Shown one piece after another: positions 10,698 through 22,615 of a stretch of 64,000 nt of DNA. The position numbers and the translations under genes were made by a program. The notes beneath the pieces were generated by a model. It did not search any database. It worked only from the letters and a program-made list of their open reading frames with translations, and was not told the DNA's origin. Each line of letters opens with the position of its first letter. Within the stretch, counting starts at the first letter, position 1. The DNA is from Monilinia fructicola (Eukaryota; Ascomycota; Leotiomycetes; Helotiales; Sclerotiniaceae). The DNA lies in NCBI GenBank assembly GCA_008692225.1, contig VICG01000013.1:558001-622000 (forward strand), in the 5' to 3' direction.

Positions 10698-13600
10698 GAT
10701 GTTCCCTTGAGAGTGCATTTAGCGGATGTTGTTTTTATGTGAGAATATTTTTGTTTTGGGGGCACGCGGGGGGGATTGAGAGATGTTTTTTGATGGACGT
10801 ATCACTAACGCACGTTGTATTTTAGGAGTGGAACCAGCCAGAATACCGGGCTGTAAGGCGCAACCCAGAGTGTCGGGCTGTATGCTGGAAGTTAGTCTGC
10901 ACATGGAAAGGGTTCACTTGGACGGAGTTGGGGGTGGGAAAGGGTATGCGGACGAGATAAGATGTATGTATGATATGAGTATCAAATGAAACAGTACCAT
11001 GAACAAAAAAGCATATGCTCGAAACTTCTGGACTTCCGTGCAAGACGCGTGACGCACGCGGTCGAGACTTGTCCGAGATCTTTGTCCCAGTCTCGAGGTG
11101 GTGCATATATGTGCCATCTTTCCTCGTCAGATGTTTTAACTGAGGATATTGCCTTGTGGGTCCAGATGAGATAGTATTGGCTTTTCCTTTCCTTTCCTTT
11201 CCTTTCCTCTTCTCGACTTCTTCGATCAAGGAAAACGAATCGCATATGCGGCGTGCGAGGTTAGCGTCGGATTATTCCTCCGGATAACAAGTGCACAACT
11301 TTCCCACTTGGTGTTCTGGGGATACCGTTCCCTTGCCTGAGGTGGATGAGAAGTGGTGGGTCTGGAGAGAATCTGACGGGGGTGCGCTGCGACGAGATGA
11401 GATGGCATAGGTACGCCGGGCCGGTGTCCTGATCGTTGGAGTGTGAGGTGGATGGTGTGAGGAGTGGGGTGGGAAGAAAGCGGGTCGGTGGATTGGTTGG
11501 TGGATGAGATTAACATGTATAATGGGAACCGCATGGGATGGTTTAGGGATGGGGTGATGTTGAAAGGGGGGGGGGGGTATTGAGTGGAGGTATGGTGAGT
11601 GGACTTATGGTGAGTTGATTGCAGATTATTTGGGGATAGGGGTGTGAATAAGTGGTTGGTGGGAATGGGAAGTAGATGATTGGAAGAGAGGCATTTGGTG
11701 ATAACGAGGTGGAGGAAGGTTAGGAGTCGTGACAAAATAGGGGAATTGATGGATTTTGGTATATGTGAATAGCGAGTGCTAAGCGCAAACAGAGGAGGGT
11801 CTTGAAGAGCCTCCTCCTTCTCCTCCTTCTTTGTATTTCCCAAATCTGGAACACAGCGAGTAACTGCTGTCTTATCTCGAAGTTCTCCTTGCCGCGTTGA
11901 AGTATTTGGAGCCTAGAGAAGTTTTTTTTTAGATAGAGGGCTGGATCGAGATGCCGTGGGGAGAGATGTAGATGGTGAGGATATACCGTCTGATAGTCAC
12001 TTTGGCTGCCTTTCGTCGCTGTCGCTATCGATTACTGATGTATCTCTTCTCCTCATCGTCTCCGATCGTATGTTATTATCATCCTATCATATGACCTAAC
12101 CATAACCGTTCCTTTATCATAATCTCACACCGGGAAGGCTCAAAACTTGTCAGTACAAGAAGGGCAGACTCTCAATGATCTTTGTGTGTAGAGGTATTTG
12201 ATTGTGTCTCGCTTCCATGTTGCTGGGCTCCAAGTCTGATTATCGGTGTATGAACAGATCCCTATAGAATCGTCACCATGTTGCTTCTATTCCTATCCTT
12301 GTAGAGGACCATGGAATTGGAGAGTGGAACGTGATGTGGAACGGGGGGAATGGATATACGCGACAAGGCTACTATTCACTCATGCACGAGTATGTATTGC
12401 TCAGGATGATTCCAAGTCATCGTACGATTGGAGTGAATCAACAAGCTATTGAATGGCGTATGGGAAAAAGCACACGAAGAAGCGGGGAAGGAGAGCGCGA
12501 TAAACGGAACTAGAGAGCACAAAAGAACAGCGTGATCGCTGAAGATCCTACCTCTAAGCATCTGTTCTGTCTACCAATGGACAATCTACTCGAGGTAGTG
12601 ATTCAGCCATTAGTTGACGGCTAAGACCCTCGTGTGCCTGAAGTCGTACAAATAAATGGTAGAGAATAAATAGGGTTACGAAGAGTTTCATAGGGGTCCC
12701 TGGTATCATCTAATTGTCCTGGGCCTTGGGGCTATTGTTTTTTCCCTATCTGTTTCTCCTGTCTGTCACTGTCATATGTATACACTTTGGTCGATTTTTT
12801 TGCTATCCCTACTTACCGATTTGGTTCCATGATGCATGCGTCAAAACCATAGCTAGAAGTTGAATCATCCGATATATCACTAGCCATGGAGCAGTTTCTA
12901 ATTGTTGGTATGGTTTAGCAGGTGTGATACAGGTCATAGAAATATATGGTTATGTCGTAATGATCAAAACTGTATGATATTATAAGTGTCTAGATCGAGC
13001 GATGACTACGTGCTCGCTAGGGCGACGCGATCGCATATTCACCTATATTGCAATGATAATACATTTGGTGGACAATATATTGCACATGTTCGTTGATCTA
13101 TGATCCTACCAGGATATTTGAGGACTAACATCTAGCTATCGCTTAAAAAGGCGCCTGCGCTTGGAAATTCTTAAAGTTTATTGCGATGATTCACCGCAAG
13201 CACAAATTCCCAAATTCTTGAATTCGTTAATTGAGCCAATGATTCACTAATCACGAAGTGGAGCTTATGGTGATTCAAAGGGAGAAGTGAATAAGCAGAA
13301 TAGAAGCCACCAGCAAACAGTATAAATCACATACCTCGTGAGAAACTTGACGGTAATTTCTTTGAGATAATGAGAAGAATACTCGAGACGTCTCCCTCCG
13401 CATTAGCTCTCATCATGGGATAAATTTTCTGCCCCCCCCCCTCGCTTGGTGCTTTATCGAGATTGTTTCCGGCGTCGAATTCACTAGCGGGAGAAGGAGG
13501 AGTTGTTATCGCCTGCTATCCTTCTCAGCTGTTTTTATTCATGTTTCATTTGTTGTTGTTTGCTGATTGCACATATATATCAATTCCATGTAACACGTTA

Positions 13601-13996
13601 TGGTCCTAGAACCTTTGATCAATATTAAATTGGTTTATATATCTTCGACTCCTGGATCCGGCTTATTGGTCTAACAGATAGGTCCTTGGGTGCTGATATG
13701 AGCTCTCGAATAATTTTAGACTGGGTGTTTATAGGCAGAAGGATAGTTTACCATCAAATATAAGTCCACTACTTGAAGTCTTCGACAGGAGTTTATTATT
13801 CCCGCAACCGCAGCTTTAAGACTTTCTACACATTGGAGGGTTTCTCCATTACCAGAGCTTATTATTTACTTATTGGGTATCAAAGATAGAAGGGAAACTA
13901 GCTCAGGGTAGGTAGAATAAACATACGAAATCTGTTCCTTTGGTAGCAAGAAAGTATCTTCCAATATCGACATGTTATATTTCCATTTTTATAAAG
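10698..13996. other. 3.3 kb interval without a supported gene
   Basis: The largest open frame (minus, 11226-11843, 205 codons) is His/Pro/Ser/Thr-rich and reads like translated G/T-rich low-complexity DNA. Poly-G and poly-C runs of about ten bases occur near 11570 and 13430. From 12.5 to 14 kb the sequence is A+T-leaning with stops in all frames. Confidence 0.5.
11183..11208 (+). repeat. (TTTCC)n pentamer microsatellite
   Basis: About five tandem copies of TTTCC. Confidence 0.9.
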
Positions 13997-15218
13997 TCAG
14001 AATCTTTGTTCTCCCAGCAGTTTCCGGCCTAGTCCTATTCTCTCAGCCAAAAGTGTGAGATTAACATGAACGGGATGCCGTGGGATATCTAATCTCAGAT
14101 TCTCGAAGCGCTGTATTATTTTCTCTGAACCTCGTTTATACACCGTCTGATCAATACCGTACCCTACCACAATCCCATCTCTAAAATCACCTCTGAAAAT
14201 GGGTATCCCAAGTTCATATTCGTTTACCTCGTTTGAAATTGCATTTCGAAGGCTCAACTGAACATTGAAACACAATCTACGGGCAGACATACAATGCTCA
14301 CAGATTGCACATATACTACAAGGGGCGGATCAAGTAACAGAGTGCTTATAAATAGACTAAAAGCATCTAGCACTCTCTTAAATAGAGGTTCAAGGAGTTG
14401 ATTTCAAAGAATGCAGGGACATTCGATTCATCGCATGTGTACCACTCCTCTTCTTGATGGGCAGAAATTCACCAGTTTTTAAGAGAATGGCATTGAGGTA
14501 GACTGCTGGAAGGAAGAGGACCGTGAGATTTTGAAAAGAAATGTGACTCTCTTAACGATTCCCGGTAAGAGTACTTCTTCAAAATAGATCCTAATCCATG
14601 GCATAATCTGCAGTCAAACGGTTGAGAGAGAGTTTCTCTATGTCTGGTTGGAGTAAACTGAACAAGGAATCTGGAATGGGAATGAATCAATGAGAGGATA
14701 AAGGGTAGAAAGTGGTGTAGTGTGATATGATTTTTAAGGGTAACAACCTGGGTACTTTGGAGATACTCATCACGGTTGTGTGTTTTACCACAAGCTCTAC
14801 AGTAATCACATCCAACCTTGTCTTTATCTCTAAATAGCTTTGACCGTCGCCATATCATTCACCTACCGCATCAGTTCCCCAACTCAGCATCTCAGATTTC
14901 GAGTCCAAAAACCCCAGAATAGATACATGTACGGTCGGAAAATTATCACCTCGCGCTTCCCGACACCGCTTTCCTCCTGCCGCAAGCTTCCTGTGAGGTC
15001 CAAGTAATAGACCCTAATCTGGCCACCTGGCAGCTTAAAATGAGAGACAATGAAGACTTTGGGAAGTGATTGATTTTAAATTGCGACCAAAGCTGCTCGG
15101 AAGTATGTACTGAAAAGAAGGATCCTGGAGATGAAAATTGGATTGAGGAACTTGAAAAAGAAATCCTACGCAGATCCATCTCGTCACAGTTAAAAGTAAG
15201 ACGTCGGTGAATATTCAT
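13997..15218 (-). pseudogene. Uncharacterised locus, probably a gene with disrupted frames
   Basis: Three minus-strand frames (14946-15218, 14469-14858, 13997-14290) carry protein-like segments but no single clean reading. Near the 5' end, dropping one T at two runs (15155-15159 and 15037-15040 on the plus strand) joins MNIHRRLTF...DLRRISF with QVPQSNFHLQDPSFQYILPS and then FKLPGGQIRVYYLDLTG. The middle segment has CDYCRACGKTHNRDEYL, a Cys pattern like a zinc knuckle seen in some fungal F-box-type proteins. The last segment (97 codons) includes VGYGIDQTVYKRGSEKIIQ. I cannot name a family. It may be a real gene with sequencing indels or a decaying copy. Confidence 0.35.
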
Positions 15219-15669
15219 TCATTCGTCTTACCTCATCTCTCGCTACCCCCTATTGATTACTAACCCCTGTTCGGTTCCCTCAATCATCCTCAATTGTTTG
15301 TTTTTCTTTAAGGATATCTCGACAGTACATGGCTCGCGTTGCTTAGCTATAGTTTACTCGAGTAGATCAAATCGATTAAGAATTTACTACTACTATCTCG
15401 ACATTTGCGGCCAACATTAACATGGCAACCATGCCAGACAATACTATTAGATATCTCCATACAAGAATGAGAAAGGGCTTGCAAACCATCTTTTCCCGAG
15501 TACATCAGGAGTTCAATTTAGAAGCGAAGCCTCGTATGAAAAAAATCGTGATTCGTTATAATCTATCAAGTACATACATAAATAATACCCCTCTCTAAAT
15601 CCCATTGTTCGCTCTCTCTTCATTTCCATAAAATACTCCTTCCTCCAGATGCCCCACTTGCATCTCCAT
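15219..15669. other. Short intergenic region
   Basis: No gene, repeat or RNA is recognisable. It separates the uncharacterised locus from the 3' end of the dehydrogenase gene; both are on the minus strand. Confidence 0.5.
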
Positions 15670-16419
15670 CTACCAAGGAATGACCTCTCCAGTCCCCGCC
15701 TCCAAGAAACTTCCTGACTGCTCCTTCTTCACCCCATCAAACAACCCCACTAAATCTCTAATCGAATCCTCAAACGCGACTGGCGCCTGCCCCAGACCCA
15801 CTCCTCTGGCAGCCCCGTTACCCATCTCGGTCTGTACCCACCCAGGGTTAAACGCCACGGTGGTAATTTCTGGGACCTCGTATGAGATCTTAGCAACGAG
15901 GAAGTTGGCTGCTGATTTGCTGACTCCATAGGTGAAGAATGGAACCTTGTAGGTGGACAAGGAGCCGATGGAACCAAGCGTGGAGGTTACAACGAAGAAA
16001 CGGGGGTTGGATGAGGCGAGGAGGAGGGGGTGGAAGGCCTGGAAAAGGAGGAGCGGGCCGATGGTGTTCACGTTGAAATGACGACGGATGGCATCAGGTT
16101 TGGCCTCAAGGACTGGGACAATGGCGTCTGTCTCGAGGAGTCCGGCGTTGGCAAGGAGAACGTCAATCTTGGTGATGTTGTGTGTGGATTTTAATTCGGC
16201 AACTGCTGCTGCAGGGTCGGTTTCGGAGTTGGAGTCGATTTTGATGGTAATTATCTTGCTGTTTGTAGCGACTGGGACGGTTTCAAAGGCCTTGAGAGCA
16301 GCGGCAACATCACGGACGGCGGCGATGACAGTTGTATTTGGGCGGGCGACGAGAGTAGAGAGGATTCCCTTGCCAATGCCTCTGTTGGCACCAGTGATGA
16401 GGTATGTGGTTTCAGACAT
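15670..16419 (-). CDS. Short-chain dehydrogenase/reductase
   Basis: An intact, intronless 249-residue member of the classical short-chain dehydrogenase family, an NAD(P)-dependent cytosolic oxidoreductase. Visible landmarks are the N-terminal cofactor motif TGANRGIG (residues 8-15), the NAG motif (LLANAG, about 90), the catalytic Ser in VVTSTLGS (about 145), and the YGVSK active-site pair (Tyr and Lys about 163-167). NPGWVQTEMG follows, as is usual after the active site. Length fits the family (about 250). The overall look, a stand-alone fungal enzyme with FNPGWVQTEMG, resembles ketoreductases of the norsolorinic-acid reductase-like group, but no biosynthetic cluster surrounds it, so the substrate is unknown. 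Confidence 0.9.
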   Translation of the reverse strand: MSETTYLITGANRGIGKGILSTLVARPNTTVIAAVRDVAAALKAFETVPVATNSKIITIKIDSNSETDPAAAVAELKSTHNITKIDVLLANAGLLETDAIVPVLEAKPDAIRRHFNVNTIGPLLLFQAFHPLLLASSNPRFFVVTSTLGSIGSLSTYKVPFFTYGVSKSAANFLVAKISYEVPEITTVAFNPGWVQTEMGNGAARGVGLGQAPVAFEDSIRDLVGLFDGVKKEQSGSFLEAGTGEVIPW

Positions 16420-17859
16420 GGTGAGAGTTTTGATATGATAGAAGTGTTGGTTTTTGACTGAAGTTCAATCGAAAGACAGGTGATCGCTTGAGTATAGAGT
16501 GCAATGCGAGTATATTCCAGAAGATGCGAAGTGAAGAATCAAAGTACGACACCATACACCACTCTTCTTATACAAACGGGCCAAGCATATCAAAATCACA
16601 TTTCCCCCCACTGTATCCACTATGAAAACCCCATGTGCAATACCCGAAGATTATCACCACAACCATGTCTTGCAAACACCGTAAACACCGTTAAAACCTT
16701 AAAAACTTCAATGACGCCTTCCTCCCGAAACCAAAATGAAATGTCGATATCACATCGGCAGTCAACTAACTCGGCTTGGCTGCGCTTTTCGTCACATGAA
16801 TAATCACTTGTTCTCAGCCATCCTCACTATTATAGTAGAACTATCTATCTCTAAAACATTCCTTCTTTGTCCTTCCACCAAACATACCCAGCAAGTAGGA
16901 CTACTCTGAACAAAGAGCTTCATGGTATTCTCCGTCCCCCATATCTTTGCAGAGTTTACAAAACAAAGCCAGGCCCAGAGTATGGCGTTACAAGAGCAAC
17001 AAAGACAAGACCGACCTGGTAACGTCAACTTTACCACTCCGTATCTTCGTATACTCAGTTAGCAAGAACAGGGGGGCTCGGCTTTAAGCCTTCAACGCAC
17101 CGCACCGTCTTAACTCAGCTAACTGAAGATTTTCATCAAGTCAATATTGCAATCACATCACTTGGCCAAAAGTATAAAACAACGTAAGTTACAAGTGCAC
17201 GTTCAGACGGCTGAATATCGCCAAAAGCTACAGCCGCGTGGAAACTTCCGGATATAGCTCGGACATCACCCTTCCAGACAATCACGTGAAATTAAGAATA
17301 TTTGCTACCTACCTCTATCATCTGAAGATATTTTGAAAGTCTTCCACATGCGGGTTTTCAAGTTTGAAAGGACAAAGAATTCTTGAATCTCGAATCCAAT
17401 CTGAATATACAGATGAAATAGGTGCTCAGAACTGGGGCTCAGACAATTGTGAAGAAGACTGGAGTAATTTGGAAATCCAACACAATAGCCATTGATGGCA
17501 ATGAGTCTAGGTACTTCAAAGAGTTAACGCTGAAGTCTGACGCAACATTTACATTATCAATGTAAATATTGACATCGTGTAATGATAGTGTTCTGCAAAT
17601 ATCATTATAATATATGTACCCCGGCTCGTTTCCGCCCCCATTGTCAAAAAAATAATGTACCATCCATACACATGTTGTTTCCATCTTTCCCATCCAGGCC
17701 GCCAATCGGTTGAGCATAAACATGTTCCTTTCTTGTATCAAGTTTCCAAATATATAACAAACGCCCGCTCTATATGCATCTCAGCTTAATTCCTCCGTCC
17801 CACCGCACGCCGAAAGATATCATGAACTCATCACTCTGCTGTTGGACGTCCCAATTATC
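16420..17859. other. Intergenic, no gene recognised
   Basis: Contains the 5' flank of the dehydrogenase and the 3' flank of the deubiquitinase, both on the minus strand. Short open frames (including a 100-codon one at 17439-17741, minus) lack recognisable features. Confidence 0.5.
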
Positions 17860-20800
17860 CTAAGGTATTAGGCAGCACCTTGACGGCGGTATACCACCAT
17901 AATAGTTTGCAACACCTTGTGTATCAGCAAAGGTTTTACCCCCTATCACTCTACTATCATTAAACTCGTGCCATTCGTCCGTCCATTCGTTTTTCGCATT
18001 CACTCTACGAGCTATTGTCCAGTAGTGCCCAGCATCAGCGGTTCCCCGGTGCTGTACGGCGGCAAAACAATCGTATAAGAACGGAGGTTTTTGCTTTGGA
18101 AGAACTCTTTCCGAGAACTCATCCCTCGTTGATAACCATGTGTACTCTCCCATATCGAGAACTAGTGGAAAGCGTAAGTTAACACTTGCTCGGTAATTTT
18201 CCCCGTCTGACTCCATCTGAGTTACTTTGATGGGAATGTAAAGGTAGTCAGGAAGATACGTAGTGAGACTCTTGTAGGATTTCGTTCTATTAGCATTGCA
18301 TGAATCGCATTTTACACCTTCCCTTTCTTCAGTCTTCCAGACGTTGCGAAGCAGATCATGCAAGTCTTGTACTCCATCCTTCTTGTATAAGCTAGCAAAC
18401 ACCAATGTGCCAAGGGGTTCCGAAAACACGTTCTTCTTTTCACAAGTTTTGCACGTTACTTCGGTCATCAACTGACAGCCAATCAGAGTTTGGAGAGGCG
18501 AATCCATAATTTGAAGAGCCTTTTCATATGCTTGGCGACAGTTTTGCGTTCTTGGTAATTCACTTGCTTCATCTCTGTCCCACCCCTCATAAGCGAAACC
18601 AGCCTCATCACGATGGATGTTCTGTTCATCAATCATGACCTCGAAAAGCCATTGCAAAAACTCATTGGCATCATGTTGTCTCGAGGTCCCAAATGTTGTA
18701 TCGGGTCTGTGCTCATTTTGACTTCTATGACTGCTGCTAGCGCCTATTTGACCTTTGTAGCCAGCAGCAGCTGCATGGACATATTGCTAAAATGTGTTAG
18801 TTGACAAACATCTTGGATTTTGATAAACTTACTTGAAACATCCTTGGAACAATTTCTTGATATTTTCCACACCACATATGCTGTAGCAAACTGCGCAGAG
18901 CCCGAGTCATCAGTTGCTTTGGGGGGCTGTCTTCATCGGCCTTTTTTGGAATTGGAGGATGACAAGGATATTGAAATCTAATAAAAATATTCCTGATTGC
19001 TGGTGCCACGCTGATTGCCTGGATAATGGAATTCATGTAGCATAGAGCCCCTGTAATGTTTCTCAGGCCACAAAGGCCGGGGTCAATCAGAGGAGGAACG
19101 CTGGAGTTCCCTCCTGTCATCGCATAGCTCTTGTAGGGGGTCTTTTCAGAGATACCATTAGATCTCTGTCTTGGTAAAGCTGGTGGCGGTCGAGTTGGTG
19201 GGGCTGATATTATTGATCCATCATAGAGAGGTAATGATCTCGGCATTGATGGCAAAGCCATCGATTGCTTGGATGATGGAAGCTCTGGATATCTTCTCAT
19301 GAACTCATCGGTCGTTCTGGCATAATACGCTTCGTCCATAGTAACGTCCTCGGAAGGTGCATCTTCATGCTCAGCATAACGTTTTATTGCCATATCCCAT
19401 TTATCTTCTTCGGCCGCTGATAGAGTCCGTGATCGAGGGACTATTCTCTTCGTAATTAAACCTTTCCGAGCTTCGCGTATCATGGAGACTCGACCCAAAC
19501 CCTGATTATTATATCTCTTAAGACTCACCAGAGGTTTATTGCCAGTGGTTCCGCCTTGTAACGCCCCCGATCCAACGAGGTCTATCCAAGCGTCTAGACC
19601 ACCAGTGAGTAACTTCGGTTGTCGCTTCAATCGATGATCATAAGCGTGATCGTAGATGATCGTACTGAAGAAATTTAGAGGATCCAAGGTTTCAACAGGT
19701 ACATGTTCTATGTTTGTCGACGTCGATGTCGATGATTGATCATAATAGACTATCAAGTCAAATGTATGCCTCTGGTTGTATAGCATCTGCTCTGACTCAG
19801 GAGACAACACAATTCTCTCTCCAAGATCTTCTGCAGACATCTCTTTCTGTATAGATATAGGTTCGATGCAAATAATTGACTGGGACATGATATGCCCCTC
19901 ATCGAATTCTTCCCTACTTCGAATATCCACGAGCAGAATGCTCAAGGTATTGGAGCCCAGTTTGAGATAGTTATAAAGCTCATCAGCAGTAATACTTGTA
20001 GAATCAGGTATCGATGGCTTGCTAGGTGTAGTTTCGGGATCAGGGTGACTATTATGATCAAATCTATAGTTATTGACCTTTGAAGTCGCAAAATAATCCG
20101 TAGTATCATCGGCCACCATTCTATTTCGATTTATCTTCTGGACTGAAGTTGAGGACTCTCTTCTCCCACTCAAGTTTGAAGAAACTCGGGGTATTGATGG
20201 TGGTTGACTATTACCCGAGACTACATCTGCACTACCTGCGGGACTATAGATTGCATCCGGCACCCTTGGCATCATTGGAACACTAGTATCCATGTCAAGA
20301 ATCGGCTTTTCTGTCTTAAGAGGAATTGCTGAGCTTGTTGGCATTTCTCTTGGCCCGAGAGGTCGCAATATGCGCGCATTTTGCTTAGGCTGTGATACTA
20401 CATTGGCTGGTTTTCGATCTGCAATAATTTCATCTGGAATGATAATGTGTTGGGTGCGGATCCTAGGATCTTGAATAAGGGTTGGATTGTTCAAACTTCT
20501 TAAACGGGCAAATCGTGCGGCCAAGTCATTTTCAGATGAGATGGGTAGACTGGATGGTATATTATGCACCGCTTTTATCGACTTTCCATGAAGCCCTTGT
20601 GGTTTCGGCTGTATAGCAGGTTTTGAACGACTTTCGATTCCTCTTGGGGTACTTATGGCACCAGACCTCCCATTGGTTGCGTTGCTATGTGTGTCAGATT
20701 CCATAGGCTTGAATGCATTAATTCTGCTATTTTCTGGAGCGGGTTGTCTATTGTTTGGAGAGGCGTTAGCTGGGCTGATGCCGCTTCTTGCATTATCCTC

Positions 20801-21232
20801 TTTTATAAACTTCTTAACTTCCTCGAATTTGCTGTGTTGTGTGTTAAGCCGTTTCTGCAAGCCAGCGTATAGTCGAGGATAATCCGGTTTAGTTCTCAGA
20901 TCAGGATAATGTGGGCTTTGGGGAATGTATTCCACGGCTATTGTAAAAGCTATGATATACTCTTGAAGTGCTAATTCCGGGCGTTTGAAGTCTAGCCATG
21001 TTTCCGCTTGTTTCGCAGCCGCCTCACCAGCATCCAGCAGTTTCCTCAACGATGACTGCCTATCGACGGGTGGCTTCGCATTTACCAGATCGTCGAGATG
21101 TGGTAGTACTCGACTTTCGCCCTTCAGAGTATTGATATCATTAATTCCTTCTCTATTTGTGGTATCGATCGGCCCAATTCCATTGATCGAAGTAGCTCGG
21201 AGGTGGGGACCACCGATTGCCGCCGGACTCAT
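17860..21232 (-). CDS. Rhodanese-USP deubiquitinase (Doa4/USP8 type)
   Basis: Two exons (21232-18833 and 18786-17860, one 46-nt intron) give 1,108 residues. This is a cysteine protease that removes ubiquitin; Doa4/USP8 relatives act at endosomes on ESCRT-sorted cargo. In order: an N-terminal helical segment like the USP8 dimerisation/MIT region (about 60-160); a long Ser/Pro-rich linker; a rhodanese-like domain (about 420-560, VDIRSREEFDEGH); and the USP catalytic domain from about 720. The nucleophile is Cys731 (GALCYMNSIIQ), then QHDANEFLQWLFE, two CxxC zinc-knuckle pairs (CKTC, CDSC), the His box ending AGHYW (His1054) and WHEFNDSRV. The Cys box has one more residue than usual between the oxyanion-hole Asn and the Cys. 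It is transcribed divergently from vps27. Family assignment is firm; one-to-one orthology with Doa4 is not proven. Confidence 0.88.
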
Positions 21233-22615
21233 GGTTAAAGATGTTCGAAATGCTGCTGAAGCATTCTGTGAGGGAAAGATGGAGGTCGAGTTAAATTAAA
21301 TCTTGTTTCTTTAAGCGCCAGGGCTGCTGAAAGGGGGACCCAAAATGGGGATTCGGATAGGGACGTGAACGGGAAATGCTCAAAGAAATGCGTATCAAAG
21401 AAGGTCAAAGGATATTTAGACTTAAGATAGAAGTCCGTCAAAAAATCGGGGAATCGGGGAAAAGGGATTGTCGTTTAGTTGTTGTCTTTATTGTTGCTTT
21501 GAGCAACATACATTCTTCGAAGGGTTGAATTCCATATGCATCGAATCGAATTTGAAGACTGTAAGGATAAATGTACCTAGTAAGTATGTGAGTATGTGAG
21601 TATGCAGTGTGCACTGTAGTAGGTATGGATGTCGTGTGTATGTACTAGGTACCTACTGGGTATTTCAAGTATAGCCCTGGAGTCCTTCCAAACGTACGGG
21701 TGGGCAGGTAGAGTAATCTTTATCGGGATGGATCCAGGTGGAACCTGTTTGGGACGGGCGGTGAAGGATGGCTGTTACTAAATTGAGAGATAGGATAGAT
21801 CCAGTAGTACCCGTGGGCCGAGAGACAGTAGAGCACCTACCTAGGACGTAGTACGTATCTACTCGTACTGTAAGTAGGTAGGGAGCATAGATTTGTCTGT
21901 TTGCCTCCCGAGCCTTTGAACTTGGCTGATCCTAGCGTGCCCAGGTGGGAGATGGAGCAGCAGATCACCAGATACGCAGGTCCTTAGGTAATCAAAGATC
22001 CAAACTCTAACTCAATGTAGCATTAGGTAATGAATGATAGAATCACATCTGCTGGCACAATACAAGAACACAAGAACAGTGCGGTTCGCCTCTCTTGACG
22101 ATCAAAGTACTGTATGTAGCGGCATTACTCATCATTCTTTAGAGCCACACCCCACCCACAATCATCCATCACCCGTCATCACCAGCTCCGCAATGCGCAT
22201 GCCTAAAGACCTACTCCTACCACCTCGTTAGTAAGTACCTAGTAGGTAAATAACATGAACGAACTTCCATTTGAACAATCTATCTCCTCTTCGACTCATC
22301 TACTCTGCCAAATTCAACAACTTACCTACCTCCCTCGACGAGTACCTTCAAAGAACGCTTCTTCATTGTTTCCTACACTACACTACACTACACTACACGC
22401 CTGTTTTATTTCATATGACGATTACTGGTACCGGATTCCATTTAGAAAAGGAAAATTGAAACTTGTGATATCCCACAACCACCTACAACCTCCTTATCCT
22501 GAATCAACTGTTTAACAAATTACGAACTCATTACGATCAAATACATAATCTCTGTACTTGTCTGAAGTCCAGAACCTGGGGATACTAGTAGTTTCTTGGA
22601 AAGTCGTCAGTCAAA
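21233..22615. promoter_or_regulatory. Shared upstream region of the deubiquitinase and vps27
   Basis: These 1.4 kb separate two divergent start codons, so both promoters must lie here. The central part (21570-22240) is packed with GTAGGTA/TACCTAG/GTACTAG words. A tandem CACTA run lies near 22375-22397. No TATA box or known operator is clear. Confidence 0.55.

Noticed and set aside
11226..11843. 205-codon minus-strand frame
   Set aside because: Composition is dominated by His, Pro, Ser and Thr from G/T-rich low-complexity DNA; no motif, and it contains a poly-G tract.
15670..16419. Part of a secondary-metabolite cluster
   Set aside because: The dehydrogenase has no neighbouring synthase, P450 or dedicated regulator; nearby genes are housekeeping.
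17439..17741. 100-codon minus-strand frame downstream of the deubiquitinase
   Set aside because: No motif; position fits the 3' untranslated region.
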